Below are positions 26,388 to 34,685 of a stretch of 64,000 nt of DNA, in pieces. A program made the translations under genes and the position numbers. The notes under the pieces were generated by a model. That model worked only from the letters and a program-made list of their open reading frames with translations, did not search any database and was not told the DNA's origin. The stretch is from Candidatus Fermentibacteraceae bacterium. GTDB taxonomy: Bacteria; Fermentibacterota; Fermentibacteria; Fermentibacterales; JCC-6. The DNA is taken from NCBI GenBank assembly GCA_027067855.1, contig JAMOUX010000013.1, positions 90,017-154,016 of the forward strand. The letters run 5' to 3'. Every line of letters begins with the position of its first letter. Within the stretch, counting starts at the first letter, position 1.

Positions 26388-26566
26388 TCGTGGTGAACCT
26401 GTATATTATCGAAGTGTCGGGATTTCGCCGAATGGAAGATGCCTGTTCCTTCGTGTCGGACAAGCATCGTTCCGCCGGGGTTGTAGTGGATGATTCTGTC
26501 CTTACCCGTGGAGCCGCAATGGAGTTCGGGACTTCGGCGTGCATAAAGGAGGACGGCAAGTGGTAG
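26384..26566 (+). CDS. Possible small protein upstream of tolQ (second)
   Basis: A 60-residue frame (MIVVNLYIIEVSGFRRMEDAC, ending ACIKEDGKW) that begins in an ATGA overlap with the preceding frame and ends 7 bases inside tolQ. The continuous overlap chain into tolQ is the main support. No Shine-Dalgarno sequence is well placed and no family is recognised. The two frames might also be one degraded gene. Confidence 0.33.
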   Translation: MIVVNLYIIEVSGFRRMEDACSFVSDKHRSAGVVVDDSVLTRGAAMEFGTSACIKEDGKW

Positions 26567-27228
26567 GTCAGGTTTTTGCGATAGTGGCCGGTTCGGACCC
26601 GGTCACGAAATTTATCCTGGTGGCCATCGCCCTGCTGTCCATAGGATCCTGGGCCGTGGCCGTGTCCAAAATAAGGGAGTTCAGGACTATACTCAACTCA
26701 TCGAAGATTTTCATGGACGCGCTTCGCACTACGGGTCGTCCCCCGGGAGGCGATTTCTGGAACAGGAACGACGAAATAGGTCCCCTGGCCAGGATGTACG
26801 CCGAGGCCGGCAGGTTCTTGCAGCGAAGGAGGGAGAGGGGAGTGACCGCCCCGCTAACGCCGGAAGAAGTAAGCAGCCTGACCAGCGCTCTGGAGAGGGA
26901 AGCCGGGGAGGATCTGGCCCGGAGGGAAAGGAACATCGGTTTCCTGGCGACGGTCACCAGCGTTTCTCCGCTGTTGGGACTGCTGGGCACGGTATGGGGT
27001 ATTCTTACCAGTTTCATCGGTATGAAGGAGATGGGAGTGGCTGATTTGAGCGCTGTGGGAGCCGGAATAGCAGCCGCCCTGACCACGACGGTGGCGGGGT
27101 TGCTCGCGGCGATCCCGGCCAACGTCTTCCACAATTTCGTGGTGGGTAAGATAAATTTCCTGGCCGGTGACATGGACAGGTTCCTGTCCGAACTCGTGGA
27201 TGTTTGCAGAAGGGGAAGCCTGGAATGA
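26560..27228 (+). CDS. tolQ: TolQ/ExbB-type proton-channel protein
   Basis: TolQ forms, with TolR, the proton-driven motor that energises the Tol-Pal envelope system. The GTG at 26560 follows AAAGGAGG by 7 bases and gives 222 residues. A first membrane helix (about 12-35) is followed by a cytoplasmic region and two helices, including the signature GFLATVTSVSPLLGLLGTVWGILTSFIGM and GAGIAAALTTTVAGLLAAIPANVFHN. The Thr/Pro pattern in the second helix is consistent with the proton path. It overlaps tolR by 4 bases. Confidence 0.93.
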   Translation: MVGQVFAIVAGSDPVTKFILVAIALLSIGSWAVAVSKIREFRTILNSSKIFMDALRTTGRPPGGDFWNRNDEIGPLARMYAEAGRFLQRRRERGVTAPLTPEEVSSLTSALEREAGEDLARRERNIGFLATVTSVSPLLGLLGTVWGILTSFIGMKEMGVADLSAVGAGIAAALTTTVAGLLAAIPANVFHNFVVGKINFLAGDMDRFLSELVDVCRRGSLE

Positions 27229-27647
27229 TAAAAACCAGGTACCAGCGCTTTTCCGGGATAAACATGACCAATCTTGTGGACGTGACCCTGGTTCTTCTCG
27301 TGATATTCATGTTGACTTCCCCGGTCATGCAGAGAAGTACCGACGTTACTCCTCCCTCTTCCGACGGGGGCAGGGTGGTGAACAGGCTGGATCCCGACAA
27401 GACCCTGGTCCTGGAAATCGACGCCTACGGTAACCTTTCCATCGCCGGGGAGCCGGTGAGCATGGAAGATCTGGGCCCGATAGCGGAGGCTGCATACGGA
27501 GCCGGGAGGAAGGAAGCCTACGTGAGAGCGGACAGGGACGTCAGGTACGAAGTGGTAGCCGATGCGTTGACGAAGCTTGGAAGCGGCGGATACCTTAATG
27601 TCGGACTCATCCGGGAGAGCGGCGGCGGTGACCGGGAGACCCGGTGA
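27225..27647 (+). CDS. tolR: TolR/ExbD-type protein
   Basis: The second motor subunit, 140 residues, with one N-terminal membrane helix containing the key Asp in NMTNLVDVTLVLLVIFMLTSPVM (the proton-carrying residue of TolR/ExbD) and a periplasmic domain with VRADRDVRYEVVADAL. The ATG at 27225 overlaps the tolQ stop. Its 3' end overlaps the next gene by 20 bases. Confidence 0.93.
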   Translation: MIKTRYQRFSGINMTNLVDVTLVLLVIFMLTSPVMQRSTDVTPPSSDGGRVVNRLDPDKTLVLEIDAYGNLSIAGEPVSMEDLGPIAEAAYGAGRKEAYVRADRDVRYEVVADALTKLGSGGYLNVGLIRESGGGDRETR

Positions 27648-28350
27648 CGGCGGCCGTTTACCGGGGAAGCTGGATTTCCTGGTTTCGGCTGTGGTGCACG
27701 TCTTGGTCCTTATCCTGGGAATATTCGCTTTCTCTACCGGCGCCGATCTTCCCCTGACCGGAGGAGATGAAGCCATATCGGTACGCATGGTGACGCTGAA
27801 GGCCGGTACGGAACCTGAAGTTTCTACCGATGAACGGGACCGGCTTCCCGAGGAAGCGTCTCCGTCCGTCCTTCCCGAGGAGATCGTACGGAAGGATGAA
27901 CCACCTGCGGAACCTCTCCGGGAACCACTTCCTCCCGAGGAACGTGAGGAAGTGCGTCGGGATGTGCCGGATGAACCGGTGGAGTCTTCCGATCCGGTGG
28001 AAGCCGATCCTGTGGAGACGGAACCGCCTCCGGCGGACGATTTCGCGGCGGTGGGTGCCGCGGGTGATGCCGGTGCCGGGGCGCCGGGACCGGGAACCTA
28101 CGAGGCGAGAGTATTCAACTCCGTAAGAAGGGAGTATAGGACTTCGGTTACGCCCGTTCGATCGTACAGGGTGGTGTTGACGGTGTTTCCCGACGGCGAA
28201 ACCCGGGTGGAGGTGGTGAGGAAAAGCGGTACGCCGGCTTTCGACAGGGCGGTGGAGCACGCCCTGGGATCGGCCAAAATACCTCCGATGCCACCGGGAA
28301 GGAGCGCCCCTGCGGTGATCAATATAGAATTTTTCGGACCGGGGGAATGA
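27628..28350 (+). CDS. tolA: TonB/TolA-type energy transducer
   Basis: The 240-residue product has one N-terminal membrane helix (LDFLVSAVVHVLVLILGIFAF), a long Pro/Glu/Asp-rich periplasmic spacer (about residues 60-160) and a TonB-type C-terminal domain (YEARVFNSVRREYRTS, then DGETRVEVVRKSGTPAFDRAVEHAL). In this Tol operon it most likely fills the TolA role, linking the TolQR motor to TolB/Pal. The start is a GTG at 27628 with GGGAGAG upstream; an ATG at 27598 is an alternative. Confidence 0.83.
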   Translation: MTGRPGDGGRLPGKLDFLVSAVVHVLVLILGIFAFSTGADLPLTGGDEAISVRMVTLKAGTEPEVSTDERDRLPEEASPSVLPEEIVRKDEPPAEPLREPLPPEEREEVRRDVPDEPVESSDPVEADPVETEPPPADDFAAVGAAGDAGAGAPGPGTYEARVFNSVRREYRTSVTPVRSYRVVLTVFPDGETRVEVVRKSGTPAFDRAVEHALGSAKIPPMPPGRSAPAVINIEFFGPGE

Positions 28351-28354
28351 TGGT

Positions 28355-29530
28355 ATGTTTTACGTGAGACTGTTCGTTTCCACAATGCTGGCGGCGGGCT
28401 CCGGTTTCGTACCCATGACGCCTATCGGGGCGGAATGCATCCCGGTGATGCTGACCGTGGAAGGGGAGGATGAACTGGCGGAGTCCGCCTACGGACAATT
28501 GAAAAACGACATCGATTTTTCCGGGCTGCTGGTCACCGCCGATGACGGTTACGTCGAGGTTGATGTCTCCGTAGACAGAGATGTCGACGGATACCGTCTG
28601 ACCGCCAGGGTGCTTTCCGGGGGTGAGCCTCTCATGGGCAGGGATTATACCGGCTCCAACTTCTATTCCATATGCCATGCCTTCGCGGACGACCTGGTAT
28701 ACGACCTCACCGGGGAACCGGGCATAGCCTCCTCCCTGCTTGCGTACGTGAACAGGAGCGATGACGGATATTCACTCATGGTGAAATCCCAGGATCCGAG
28801 GCCGCCCAGGACCATAATGTTCGACCGTGATGTGATAACCACTCCGGCTTGGTCTCCCGACGGGGACAGGATAGTGTTCACTTCATACAGGTCGGGGAAC
28901 GCGGATCTTTGGTGTTACGATTTCTCATCGGCCTCGGCGGTCAAGGTGCTCGACGTTCCAGGACTGAACTCCTCCCCGGCATGGAGTCCCGATGGAAGTA
29001 TGGTGGTACTGACTCTTTCGAAGAACGGTAATTCGGACATTTACATGCTGGATATGCGGACCTCCGCCGTTACCAGGCTGACCACCAGGGAGTCCATAGA
29101 GACATCACCCTGCTTCTCTCCCACGGGAAGGCAATTGGTTTTCACCAGTGACAGACTGGGGCATCCCCAGCTTTACGTGATGGACAGCTCGGGGGGTACC
29201 GCCATGAGGGTAACCAGGTCTCACCGCTACTGCGACAGTCCGGCTTGGTCTCCCGACGGCGACAGGATAGCATACACGGCCCGGGTGGGCGGAGATTTCC
29301 ACATATTTGTAATGAATGCCGACGGTTCCGACGTCAGGCAACTCACGTTCGAAGGCACGCTGAACGAGGACCCGGTATGGGGCCCTACCGGCAGGCACAT
29401 AGCGTTCAGCAGCGACATGGGAGGTGGCAGGGATATATACGTTGTCGAGCTGAACGGTTTGACCATCAGGAGACTTACCGCGGGTGGCGACAATTATTGT
29501 CCCACGTGGGCGCCGTTGGGGTTCAGATGA
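28355..29530 (+). CDS. tolB: Tol-Pal protein TolB
   Basis: TolB is the periplasmic beta-propeller that shuttles between Pal and TolA. The 391-residue product has a short signal-like N-terminus, an N-terminal alpha/beta domain with the FSGLLVTADDGYVEVDV stretch, and at least five propeller blades with PAWSPDGDRIVFTSYRSGNADLW-type repeats. It starts 4 bp after the TonB/TolA gene and precedes pal, the standard order. Confidence 0.93.
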   Translation: MFYVRLFVSTMLAAGSGFVPMTPIGAECIPVMLTVEGEDELAESAYGQLKNDIDFSGLLVTADDGYVEVDVSVDRDVDGYRLTARVLSGGEPLMGRDYTGSNFYSICHAFADDLVYDLTGEPGIASSLLAYVNRSDDGYSLMVKSQDPRPPRTIMFDRDVITTPAWSPDGDRIVFTSYRSGNADLWCYDFSSASAVKVLDVPGLNSSPAWSPDGSMVVLTLSKNGNSDIYMLDMRTSAVTRLTTRESIETSPCFSPTGRQLVFTSDRLGHPQLYVMDSSGGTAMRVTRSHRYCDSPAWSPDGDRIAYTARVGGDFHIFVMNADGSDVRQLTFEGTLNEDPVWGPTGRHIAFSSDMGGGRDIYVVELNGLTIRRLTAGGDNYCPTWAPLGFR

Positions 29531-29556
29531 TCAGTGATTTCAAGGAGGACTGAATA

Positions 29557-30105
29557 GTGAAAAAATGGATATTGTGGTTCGTTACGGTCACGATTATCAT
29601 GACCGTTTTACTGCTTTCCGGTTCGGGATGCAGGCCTGATACCACCGTGCCCGCCGCCGATACGACCACGGTAGTGGTGGAGGAGGATGGCCTGTGCGAT
29701 ACCCTCACCGGTATATGGGAATCCGATACCCTGGAAACGACGGGAATGCTGCTCACCGTTCACCAGCAGAACCTGGAGGACGTGTTCTTCGAATACGACA
29801 GCTATGAACTGTCCGGGGAAGCCCTGGACGTACTTATGAAGAACGCTTCCTACATCATGGAAAACGAGGGATTCAGGGTTCTGGTGGAGGGACACTGCGA
29901 CGAACGGGGCACCATAGACTATAACCTCTCTCTGGGAGAGAAAAGGGCGCTCGCCGTTTACGAATACCTCGTGAATTACGGAGTTCCCGCTGAAAGGCTG
30001 GAATACATAAGTTACGGTAAGGAAAGACCTTTTGATCCCGGGCACAACGAAAGAGCCTGGGCTGCGAACCGCCGGGTCCATTTCAGGGTCCTTCCCGGGA
30101 GGTAA
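29557..30105 (+). CDS. pal: Peptidoglycan-associated lipoprotein Pal
   Basis: Pal is an outer-membrane lipoprotein that binds peptidoglycan. The 182-residue product has a lipobox ending LLSGSGC, a Thr/Val/Asp-rich linker and an OmpA domain with VFFEYDSYELSGEALDVL and EGHCDERGTIDYNLSLGEKRA, including the Asp and Arg that hold diaminopimelate. The start is a GTG at 29557, after AAGGAGGA. Confidence 0.94.
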   Translation: MKKWILWFVTVTIIMTVLLLSGSGCRPDTTVPAADTTTVVVEEDGLCDTLTGIWESDTLETTGMLLTVHQQNLEDVFFEYDSYELSGEALDVLMKNASYIMENEGFRVLVEGHCDERGTIDYNLSLGEKRALAVYEYLVNYGVPAERLEYISYGKERPFDPGHNERAWAANRRVHFRVLPGR

Positions 30106-30107
30106 GC

Positions 30108-30785
30108 ATGAGAATGACGGGTGTCCTGACCGTTACAGGAGTGTTGTTACTTACAGGGTGCCTGGGTTTCTGGGTTCATACTCCGGAGGAAATAGAAGAC
30201 ATTTCTTCGAAACAGGAAACGATGAGGAACGACCTGGTCATGCTCAGGGAAGCCGTCGGCACCAACGAGAACCTGTTGAGAGGACTGCAGGCCCAGTCCG
30301 GAACCAGGACCCTCGACCTGGTTGAGCGCCTGTCGGCGTTGGCCGATGAACTGGACCTTGCGCTTGCCCGCCTGGGCAATACGGGTGTCGTCAATTCCCG
30401 GGGGGATACGACCGCCTCGCCCGGGGCGCAGGTCATATTCGACGAGGCCTACGACCAGTTTCAACGGGGCGGCTTCGAGATAGCGGCCGAGGGATTCCGG
30501 GAACTGTACACCAAGTATCCCTCATCTCCCCTGGCGGACGACGCGTTCTACTACATGGCCATCTGCTGGGAGGAAACCGGTTCCCCGCACCGGGCGGTGG
30601 AGGACCTGGTGGCACTCAGCTATCTTTACCCCGATTCGGAATGGGCTCCGGGAGCACTTTTCAGGGCTGCCGACATTTATGGCTCCCATGGAGCTTCGAG
30701 CGACAGGGATCGTCTGTTCGACCTGCTGCTGGAAAGGTATCCCGAAAGCGATGAAGCCGCACTAGTGAGGGAATTACGAGGATAG
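30108..30785 (+). CDS. cpoB: CpoB/YbgF-like tetratricopeptide protein
   Basis: CpoB-type proteins coordinate cell-wall synthesis with Tol-driven envelope constriction. The 225-residue product has a lipobox (VLLLTGC), a coiled-coil-like stretch (about residues 30-85) and tandem TPR-type repeats (FDEAYDQFQRGGFEIAAEGFRELYTKYP, then DDAFYYMAICWEETG). A lipobox instead of a cleaved signal is unusual relative to E. coli. It starts 2 bp after pal and ends the operon. Confidence 0.85.
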   Translation: MRMTGVLTVTGVLLLTGCLGFWVHTPEEIEDISSKQETMRNDLVMLREAVGTNENLLRGLQAQSGTRTLDLVERLSALADELDLALARLGNTGVVNSRGDTTASPGAQVIFDEAYDQFQRGGFEIAAEGFRELYTKYPSSPLADDAFYYMAICWEETGSPHRAVEDLVALSYLYPDSEWAPGALFRAADIYGSHGASSDRDRLFDLLLERYPESDEAALVRELRG

Positions 30786-30799
30786 TACTCCTCTTTTTT
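30778..30799 (+). terminator. Intrinsic terminator overlapping the cpoB stop
   Basis: GAGGA (30778-30782) pairs with TCCTC (30789-30793) around a 6-base loop that contains the cpoB stop codon, followed by six T (30794-30799). The stem is short, but the T-run is convincing. It would end the Tol-Pal transcript. Confidence 0.55.
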
Positions 30800-30826
30800 G
30801 ACTTGGAAGGGCTCTCAAAGCATATT
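30798..30826 (+). promoter_or_regulatory. Promoter upstream of tRNA-Leu(UAG)
   Basis: TTGACT (30798-30803, five of six) and CATATT (30821-30826, four of six) are 17 bp apart, and the predicted start near 30833 is 17 bases before the tRNA. It overlaps the terminator T-run at its 5' edge. It likely drives the tRNA and possibly tig. Confidence 0.6.
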
Positions 30827-30849
30827 TCCTTGTTATTTCCTGGAAACAT

Positions 30850-30935
30850 GCGGGAGTGGCGGAATTGGCAGACGCGCCAGATTTAGGATCTGGTAAGCTA
30901 TGCTTGTGGGGGTTCAAGTCCCCCCTCTCGCACCA
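30850..30935 (+). tRNA. tRNA-Leu, anticodon TAG
   Basis: An 86-nt class II tRNA with encoded CCA. The acceptor GCGGGAG pairs with CTCTCGC (one G-T), discriminator A. The anticodon stem CCAGA/TCTGG encloses TTTAGGA, giving U33 and UAG. The T arm is GGGGG TTCAAGT CCCCC and a long variable arm is present. With the AAG isoacceptor at 19575 this is the second Leu CUN-reading tRNA in the window. It ends 30 bp before tig. Confidence 0.95.
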
Positions 30936-30964
30936 TGTATCTGAAACGGCGGGAAGCATTCGTC

Positions 30965-32239
30965 ATGTATGAAATCGTGAAATCCGAGGGAAACGAAAGA
31001 ACGGTCAGGTTCACCGAAACGGCGGAGCGGGTGAACGAACTGTTCGATAAGATCCGCAAGCAGATATCCAAGGATCTGGACCTCCCGGGGTTCAGACCGG
31101 GCAAGATTCCTAAATCCATCATCGACAAGCGTTACGGTAACATTATAAAGGCCGAGGTGGCTGATACCATAAGGCACGAGCTGACTTCGAAGCTCCTCGA
31201 CGAGCAGGATTGGATACTGGATGATTCGGAAAACCGGGGGGATCAGGAGATGCCCGTGGAGGACAGCCCTTACTCCTTTCACCTGACGTTTTCCCTCTTT
31301 GAAACTCCCGAGCCCTCCGAACTTGACGACATTACCGTGGAGGTGCCCCTTCCGGATCTGGAAAAGGAAGTGGACGAGGCCTTGGATTCCCTTCGCGAGA
31401 AGATGATAAGTTTCGAAACGGTGAACAGACCTTCCGAATCCGGGGATCTCGTGGTACTGGAAGTGGTGCGGGAAGGAACGAACGAAGCTCCTCAGGAGTT
31501 CAGCATCAGGGTAGGCGAGTCCCACCTGGGACCGGGCTTTGACGACCTGGTCAGTGGGGTGGAAGCGGGTCATACCTTTTCGGCGAGAATGCGGGACCGG
31601 GAAGACGGAGAAAATCCTATTCACCACTTCAGGGTCAAAGAAGTGAAACGACCCCTGTTGCCCGAACTGAACGATGAATTTGCGGAGAAGGTGGCGGGTC
31701 TGAAGAGCATGGAGGAACTGAGATCCGAACTGGAGAAGGCCGCCGAGAACAGGCACCGCCAGGAAGTGGATTACCTGAAGAAACGGGCTCTTATAGACAA
31801 GCTATTGGAGACTAATCCCTTCGATCCTCCCAAGTACATGGTGGATAATCTCACCAGAGATTACCTTAACAGGTTGGGAGAGGAAACGCCCGGCGAGAAT
31901 ACCGTGTCTGCGGCCAGGGAATTGGCGAGAGACAAGGTAAGGGAGTTCCTGATCCTGAGAGCCTTCGCTGAGAAAGAAAATATCCAGGTGTCCCGGGAGG
32001 AGGTGGAGAAGGAGAAAGATCCCGCGGAATCCGCCGCCTCCGTTGCCGACAGGCTCCGGAATGCCAAGGTCATGGAACTTCTACTGGGAAAAGTGAATAT
32101 CGTAGAGAAGAAGAAGGATGACGGGAAAACCGGGAGCGATGGAGAGGATTCCCCGTCTTCCTCCTGGGAATGGGAACCGGTGAACCGGGAAGCTTCCTGC
32201 GGGGAGGATGGCGGCCCCGGTGATGAAGGGGAGGCGTGA
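30965..32239 (+). CDS. tig: Trigger factor
   Basis: Trigger factor is the ribosome-bound chaperone that meets nascent chains at the exit tunnel. From the ATG at 30965 the product is 424 residues. The ribosome-binding loop [14 protein letters not shown] is intact near residue 50. A degenerate FKBP-type middle domain contains [22 protein letters not shown]. The C-terminal region is helical and ends in an acidic tail. An ATG at 30935 overlaps the tRNA CCA and was not used. tig is followed directly by clpP and clpX, a common trio. Confidence 0.93.
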   Translation: MYEIVKSEGNERTVRFTETAERVNELFDKIRKQISKDLDLPGFRPGKIPKSIIDKRYGNIIKAEVADTIRHELTSKLLDEQDWILDDSENRGDQEMPVEDSPYSFHLTFSLFETPEPSELDDITVEVPLPDLEKEVDEALDSLREKMISFETVNRPSESGDLVVLEVVREGTNEAPQEFSIRVGESHLGPGFDDLVSGVEAGHTFSARMRDREDGENPIHHFRVKEVKRPLLPELNDEFAEKVAGLKSMEELRSELEKAAENRHRQEVDYLKKRALIDKLLETNPFDPPKYMVDNLTRDYLNRLGEETPGENTVSAARELARDKVREFLILRAFAEKENIQVSREEVEKEKDPAESAASVADRLRNAKVMELLLGKVNIVEKKKDDGKTGSDGEDSPSSSWEWEPVNREASCGEDGGPGDEGEA

Positions 32240-32823
32240 TGGCTTTCATTCCTTTCGTTGTGGAACGTGAGGGCAGCAGGGAACGGTCCTACGACATCTA
32301 TTCCCGCCTTCTCAAGGAACGTATAGTTTTCCTGGGGGATACCCTGAACAGTCAGGTGGCCAACCTGGTGGTGGCACAGTTGCTTTTCCTGGAGGGAGAG
32401 GATCCCAACAAGGATATCAACATGTACATAAACAGCCCGGGGGGCGTCGTATCCGCGGGACTTGCCATTTACGATACCATGCAGTTCATCAAGCCTCCGG
32501 TAGCCACTTTCTGCATGGGAACGGCGGCCAGTATGGCGGCCATGCTTCTGGCGGCGGGCGCCGAAGGCAAGCGTAACATCCTGCCGCACGCCAGGGTGAT
32601 GATTCATCAACCAATGGGAGGAGTCCAGGGACAGGCCAGTGATATAGAGATAGAAGCCAAGGAGATCATGAAACTCAGAAAGAATCTTAACGAGATCCTG
32701 GCCGAACATACGGGTCAACCCTTGGAACGGATCGAGAAGGATTCCGACAGGAACTTCTGGATGGCCCCCGGGGAAGCCATGGAATACGGTATCGTGGACA
32801 ACGTACTCTCCACCAGGAGTTGA
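32239..32823 (+). CDS. clpP: ATP-dependent Clp protease proteolytic subunit
   Basis: ClpP is the barrel-shaped serine peptidase used by ClpX. The 194-residue product has the catalytic Ser98 in [11 protein letters not shown] and His123 in RVMIHQP, with a DSDRNFWM stretch carrying the likely catalytic Asp. [19 protein letters not shown] matches the family core. The ATG at 32239 overlaps the tig stop; a GTG three bases earlier is possible. Confidence 0.96.
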   Translation: MAFIPFVVEREGSRERSYDIYSRLLKERIVFLGDTLNSQVANLVVAQLLFLEGEDPNKDINMYINSPGGVVSAGLAIYDTMQFIKPPVATFCMGTAASMAAMLLAAGAEGKRNILPHARVMIHQPMGGVQGQASDIEIEAKEIMKLRKNLNEILAEHTGQPLERIEKDSDRNFWMAPGEAMEYGIVDNVLSTRS

Positions 32824-32831
32824 CGGGACGA

Positions 32832-34082
32832 ATGGGCAAGGACAAGAGATGTTCGTTTTGCGGCAGACCCATAGATGAGGTGCGCCAGCTCATCCAGGGA
32901 GCCGGCGGAGTACACATCTGTGACGAGTGCGTAAGATACTGCAGTGAACTGGTGGACCTGGACGCAACCCCCGAGTTAACCTCTTCGGACTTCCTGGAGG
33001 AGAGGGATCTTCCCACTCCCCAGGAAATAAAAAGGCAGCTGGACGAGTACGTGGTTGGACAGGAACAGGCCAAAAAGGTCCTGGCCGTAGCAGTATACAA
33101 CCACTATAAGAGGTTACGTACATCCGGGGAAGCTTCCGATGTTGAACTGGAAAAGAGCAATATCCTGCTGCTGGGACCTACCGGGGTAGGTAAGACCCTC
33201 CTGGCCAAGACCCTGGCCAGGATACTGGACGTTCCCTTCGCTATAGCCGACGCCACCACGTTGACCGAGGCGGGTTACGTGGGAGAAGACGTGGAAAACA
33301 TTCTTCTCCGGCTGCTGCAGGTCACCGATCTGGATGTGGGCGCCGCCCAGCAGGGAATTATCTACATAGATGAGATAGACAAGATATCCAGGAAATCGGA
33401 GAATCCTTCCATTACCCGCGACGTATCGGGGGAGGGAGTTCAACAGGCGCTCCTGAAGATTATAGAGGGAACCGTAGCCAGCGTACCGCCCCAGGGCGGG
33501 AGAAAACATCCTTACCAGGAAAACATATTGGTGGACACCTCCAACATACTCTTCATATGCGGTGGAGCTTTCAACGGTCTGGAAAAGATAGTGGAAAGAC
33601 GGATCAAAAAAAGTGCCCTGGGGTTCGGCGCATCTATTGAAGGAAGTACCCGACCCGCTGGAAAGATCCTTTCCAGGGTGGAGTCCCACGATCTCGTCAA
33701 GTTCGGATTAGTTCCGGAACTGGTGGGCAGATTGCCGGTACTGGTAACCCTGGAGGACCTGGAAGTCCGGGACCTGGTGAAGGTGCTCACCCAGCCGAAG
33801 AATGCTTTGGTTCGCCAGTACGAGTACCTATTCAGTCTGGAAGGCGTGGAACTGGTCTTTACTCCCGGTGCCTTGGAAGCGGTGGCCGCGAGGGCGAAGG
33901 AGGCCGGAAGCGGAGCCAGGGGGTTGCGGTCGGTCATGGAGGACGTTCTTCTGGAAACCATGTATGAACTTCCCGGTATGACCGAAGTCGATAAGGTGGA
34001 AATATCTCCCCGGGTGATCAGGGGAGAGGCCCCCCCCCGGATCATCAAGAACCAACGGGAGAAGACCGGCAGGACAGGATAG
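32832..34082 (+). CDS. clpX: ATP-dependent Clp protease ATPase subunit ClpX
   Basis: ClpX is the hexameric AAA+ unfoldase that feeds ClpP. The 416-residue product starts with a zinc-binding domain (CSFC and CDEC pairs), then the Walker A GPTGVGKT, pore-region GYVGEDVEN, Walker [11 protein letters not shown], and sensor 2 near [13 protein letters not shown]. The ATG at 32832 is preferred over a TTG at 32820. It lies 8 bp after clpP. Confidence 0.96.
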   Translation: MGKDKRCSFCGRPIDEVRQLIQGAGGVHICDECVRYCSELVDLDATPELTSSDFLEERDLPTPQEIKRQLDEYVVGQEQAKKVLAVAVYNHYKRLRTSGEASDVELEKSNILLLGPTGVGKTLLAKTLARILDVPFAIADATTLTEAGYVGEDVENILLRLLQVTDLDVGAAQQGIIYIDEIDKISRKSENPSITRDVSGEGVQQALLKIIEGTVASVPPQGGRKHPYQENILVDTSNILFICGGAFNGLEKIVERRIKKSALGFGASIEGSTRPAGKILSRVESHDLVKFGLVPELVGRLPVLVTLEDLEVRDLVKVLTQPKNALVRQYEYLFSLEGVELVFTPGALEAVAARAKEAGSGARGLRSVMEDVLLETMYELPGMTEVDKVEISPRVIRGEAPPRIIKNQREKTGRTG

Positions 34083-34093
34083 GCGGGTGTTCC

Positions 34094-34660
34094 ATGCCAC
34101 CTCTGGATGTCAGGTTCGTAAGGAGTTGTCCCGGTCCGGAACACCTTCCTTCCGACGGCAGGCCGGAAGTTTGTCTCGCGGGCCGGTCGAACGTGGGCAA
34201 GTCGTCCCTGCTCAACAGTCTTGCCGGCGGGCGCAAAATCGCCAGAACCAGCTCCAGGCCGGGGTGTACGCAATATCTTAACATCTACTCCGTAGGTGAA
34301 TCCTTTTACTTCGTGGACCTTCCGGGATACGGGTACGCCAAGGCTCCCGCGGGGATGCGTTCACGCTGGTCGGACTGGATAGCCGGGTACCTTTCCGGCA
34401 GGAGCGTGCTCAGGGGGACGGTGCTGCTGGTTGACGCCAGGCATCCCTGTTTGCCCAACGACATGGAGATGGTGGAATTCCTTAAGGATATAGGAAAACC
34501 TTACATCGTGGCTCTCACGAAATCCGACAAGCTGTCGGGCAACAAGCTTGCCTCGACCGTTCGAAAGGCACAGGATATGGGGCCGGTGATACCGGTATCG
34601 TCCGTTACCGGTCGGGGTATCGACCGGCTCAAGGGCTGGATTTTCCAGGCCGTGGGATGA
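34094..34660 (+). CDS. engB: Ribosome-biogenesis GTPase EngB/YsxC
   Basis: EngB is a small GTPase acting in 50S assembly. The 188-residue product has GRSNVGKSSLLN (G1), the G3 motif DLPGYGYAK, TKSDK (G4) and the late SSVTGRGID. The family length is about 190-210. It follows clpX by 11 bp, as in many bacteria where ysxC is near lon/clpX. Confidence 0.93.
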   Translation: MPPLDVRFVRSCPGPEHLPSDGRPEVCLAGRSNVGKSSLLNSLAGGRKIARTSSRPGCTQYLNIYSVGESFYFVDLPGYGYAKAPAGMRSRWSDWIAGYLSGRSVLRGTVLLVDARHPCLPNDMEMVEFLKDIGKPYIVALTKSDKLSGNKLASTVRKAQDMGPVIPVSSVTGRGIDRLKGWIFQAVG

Positions 34661-34685
34661 CAGTGCCCTGCAGGGAGGATTTTTC

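Noticed and set aside
26125..26559. Riboswitch upstream of tolQ
   Set aside because: I compared it with the sequence signatures of c-di-GMP, TPP, cobalamin and c-di-AMP switches and found no match.
26568..27788. Leftward 406-codon frame opposite tolQ-tolR
   Set aside because: Antisense of well-supported Tol genes; composition is low-complexity and no family is seen.
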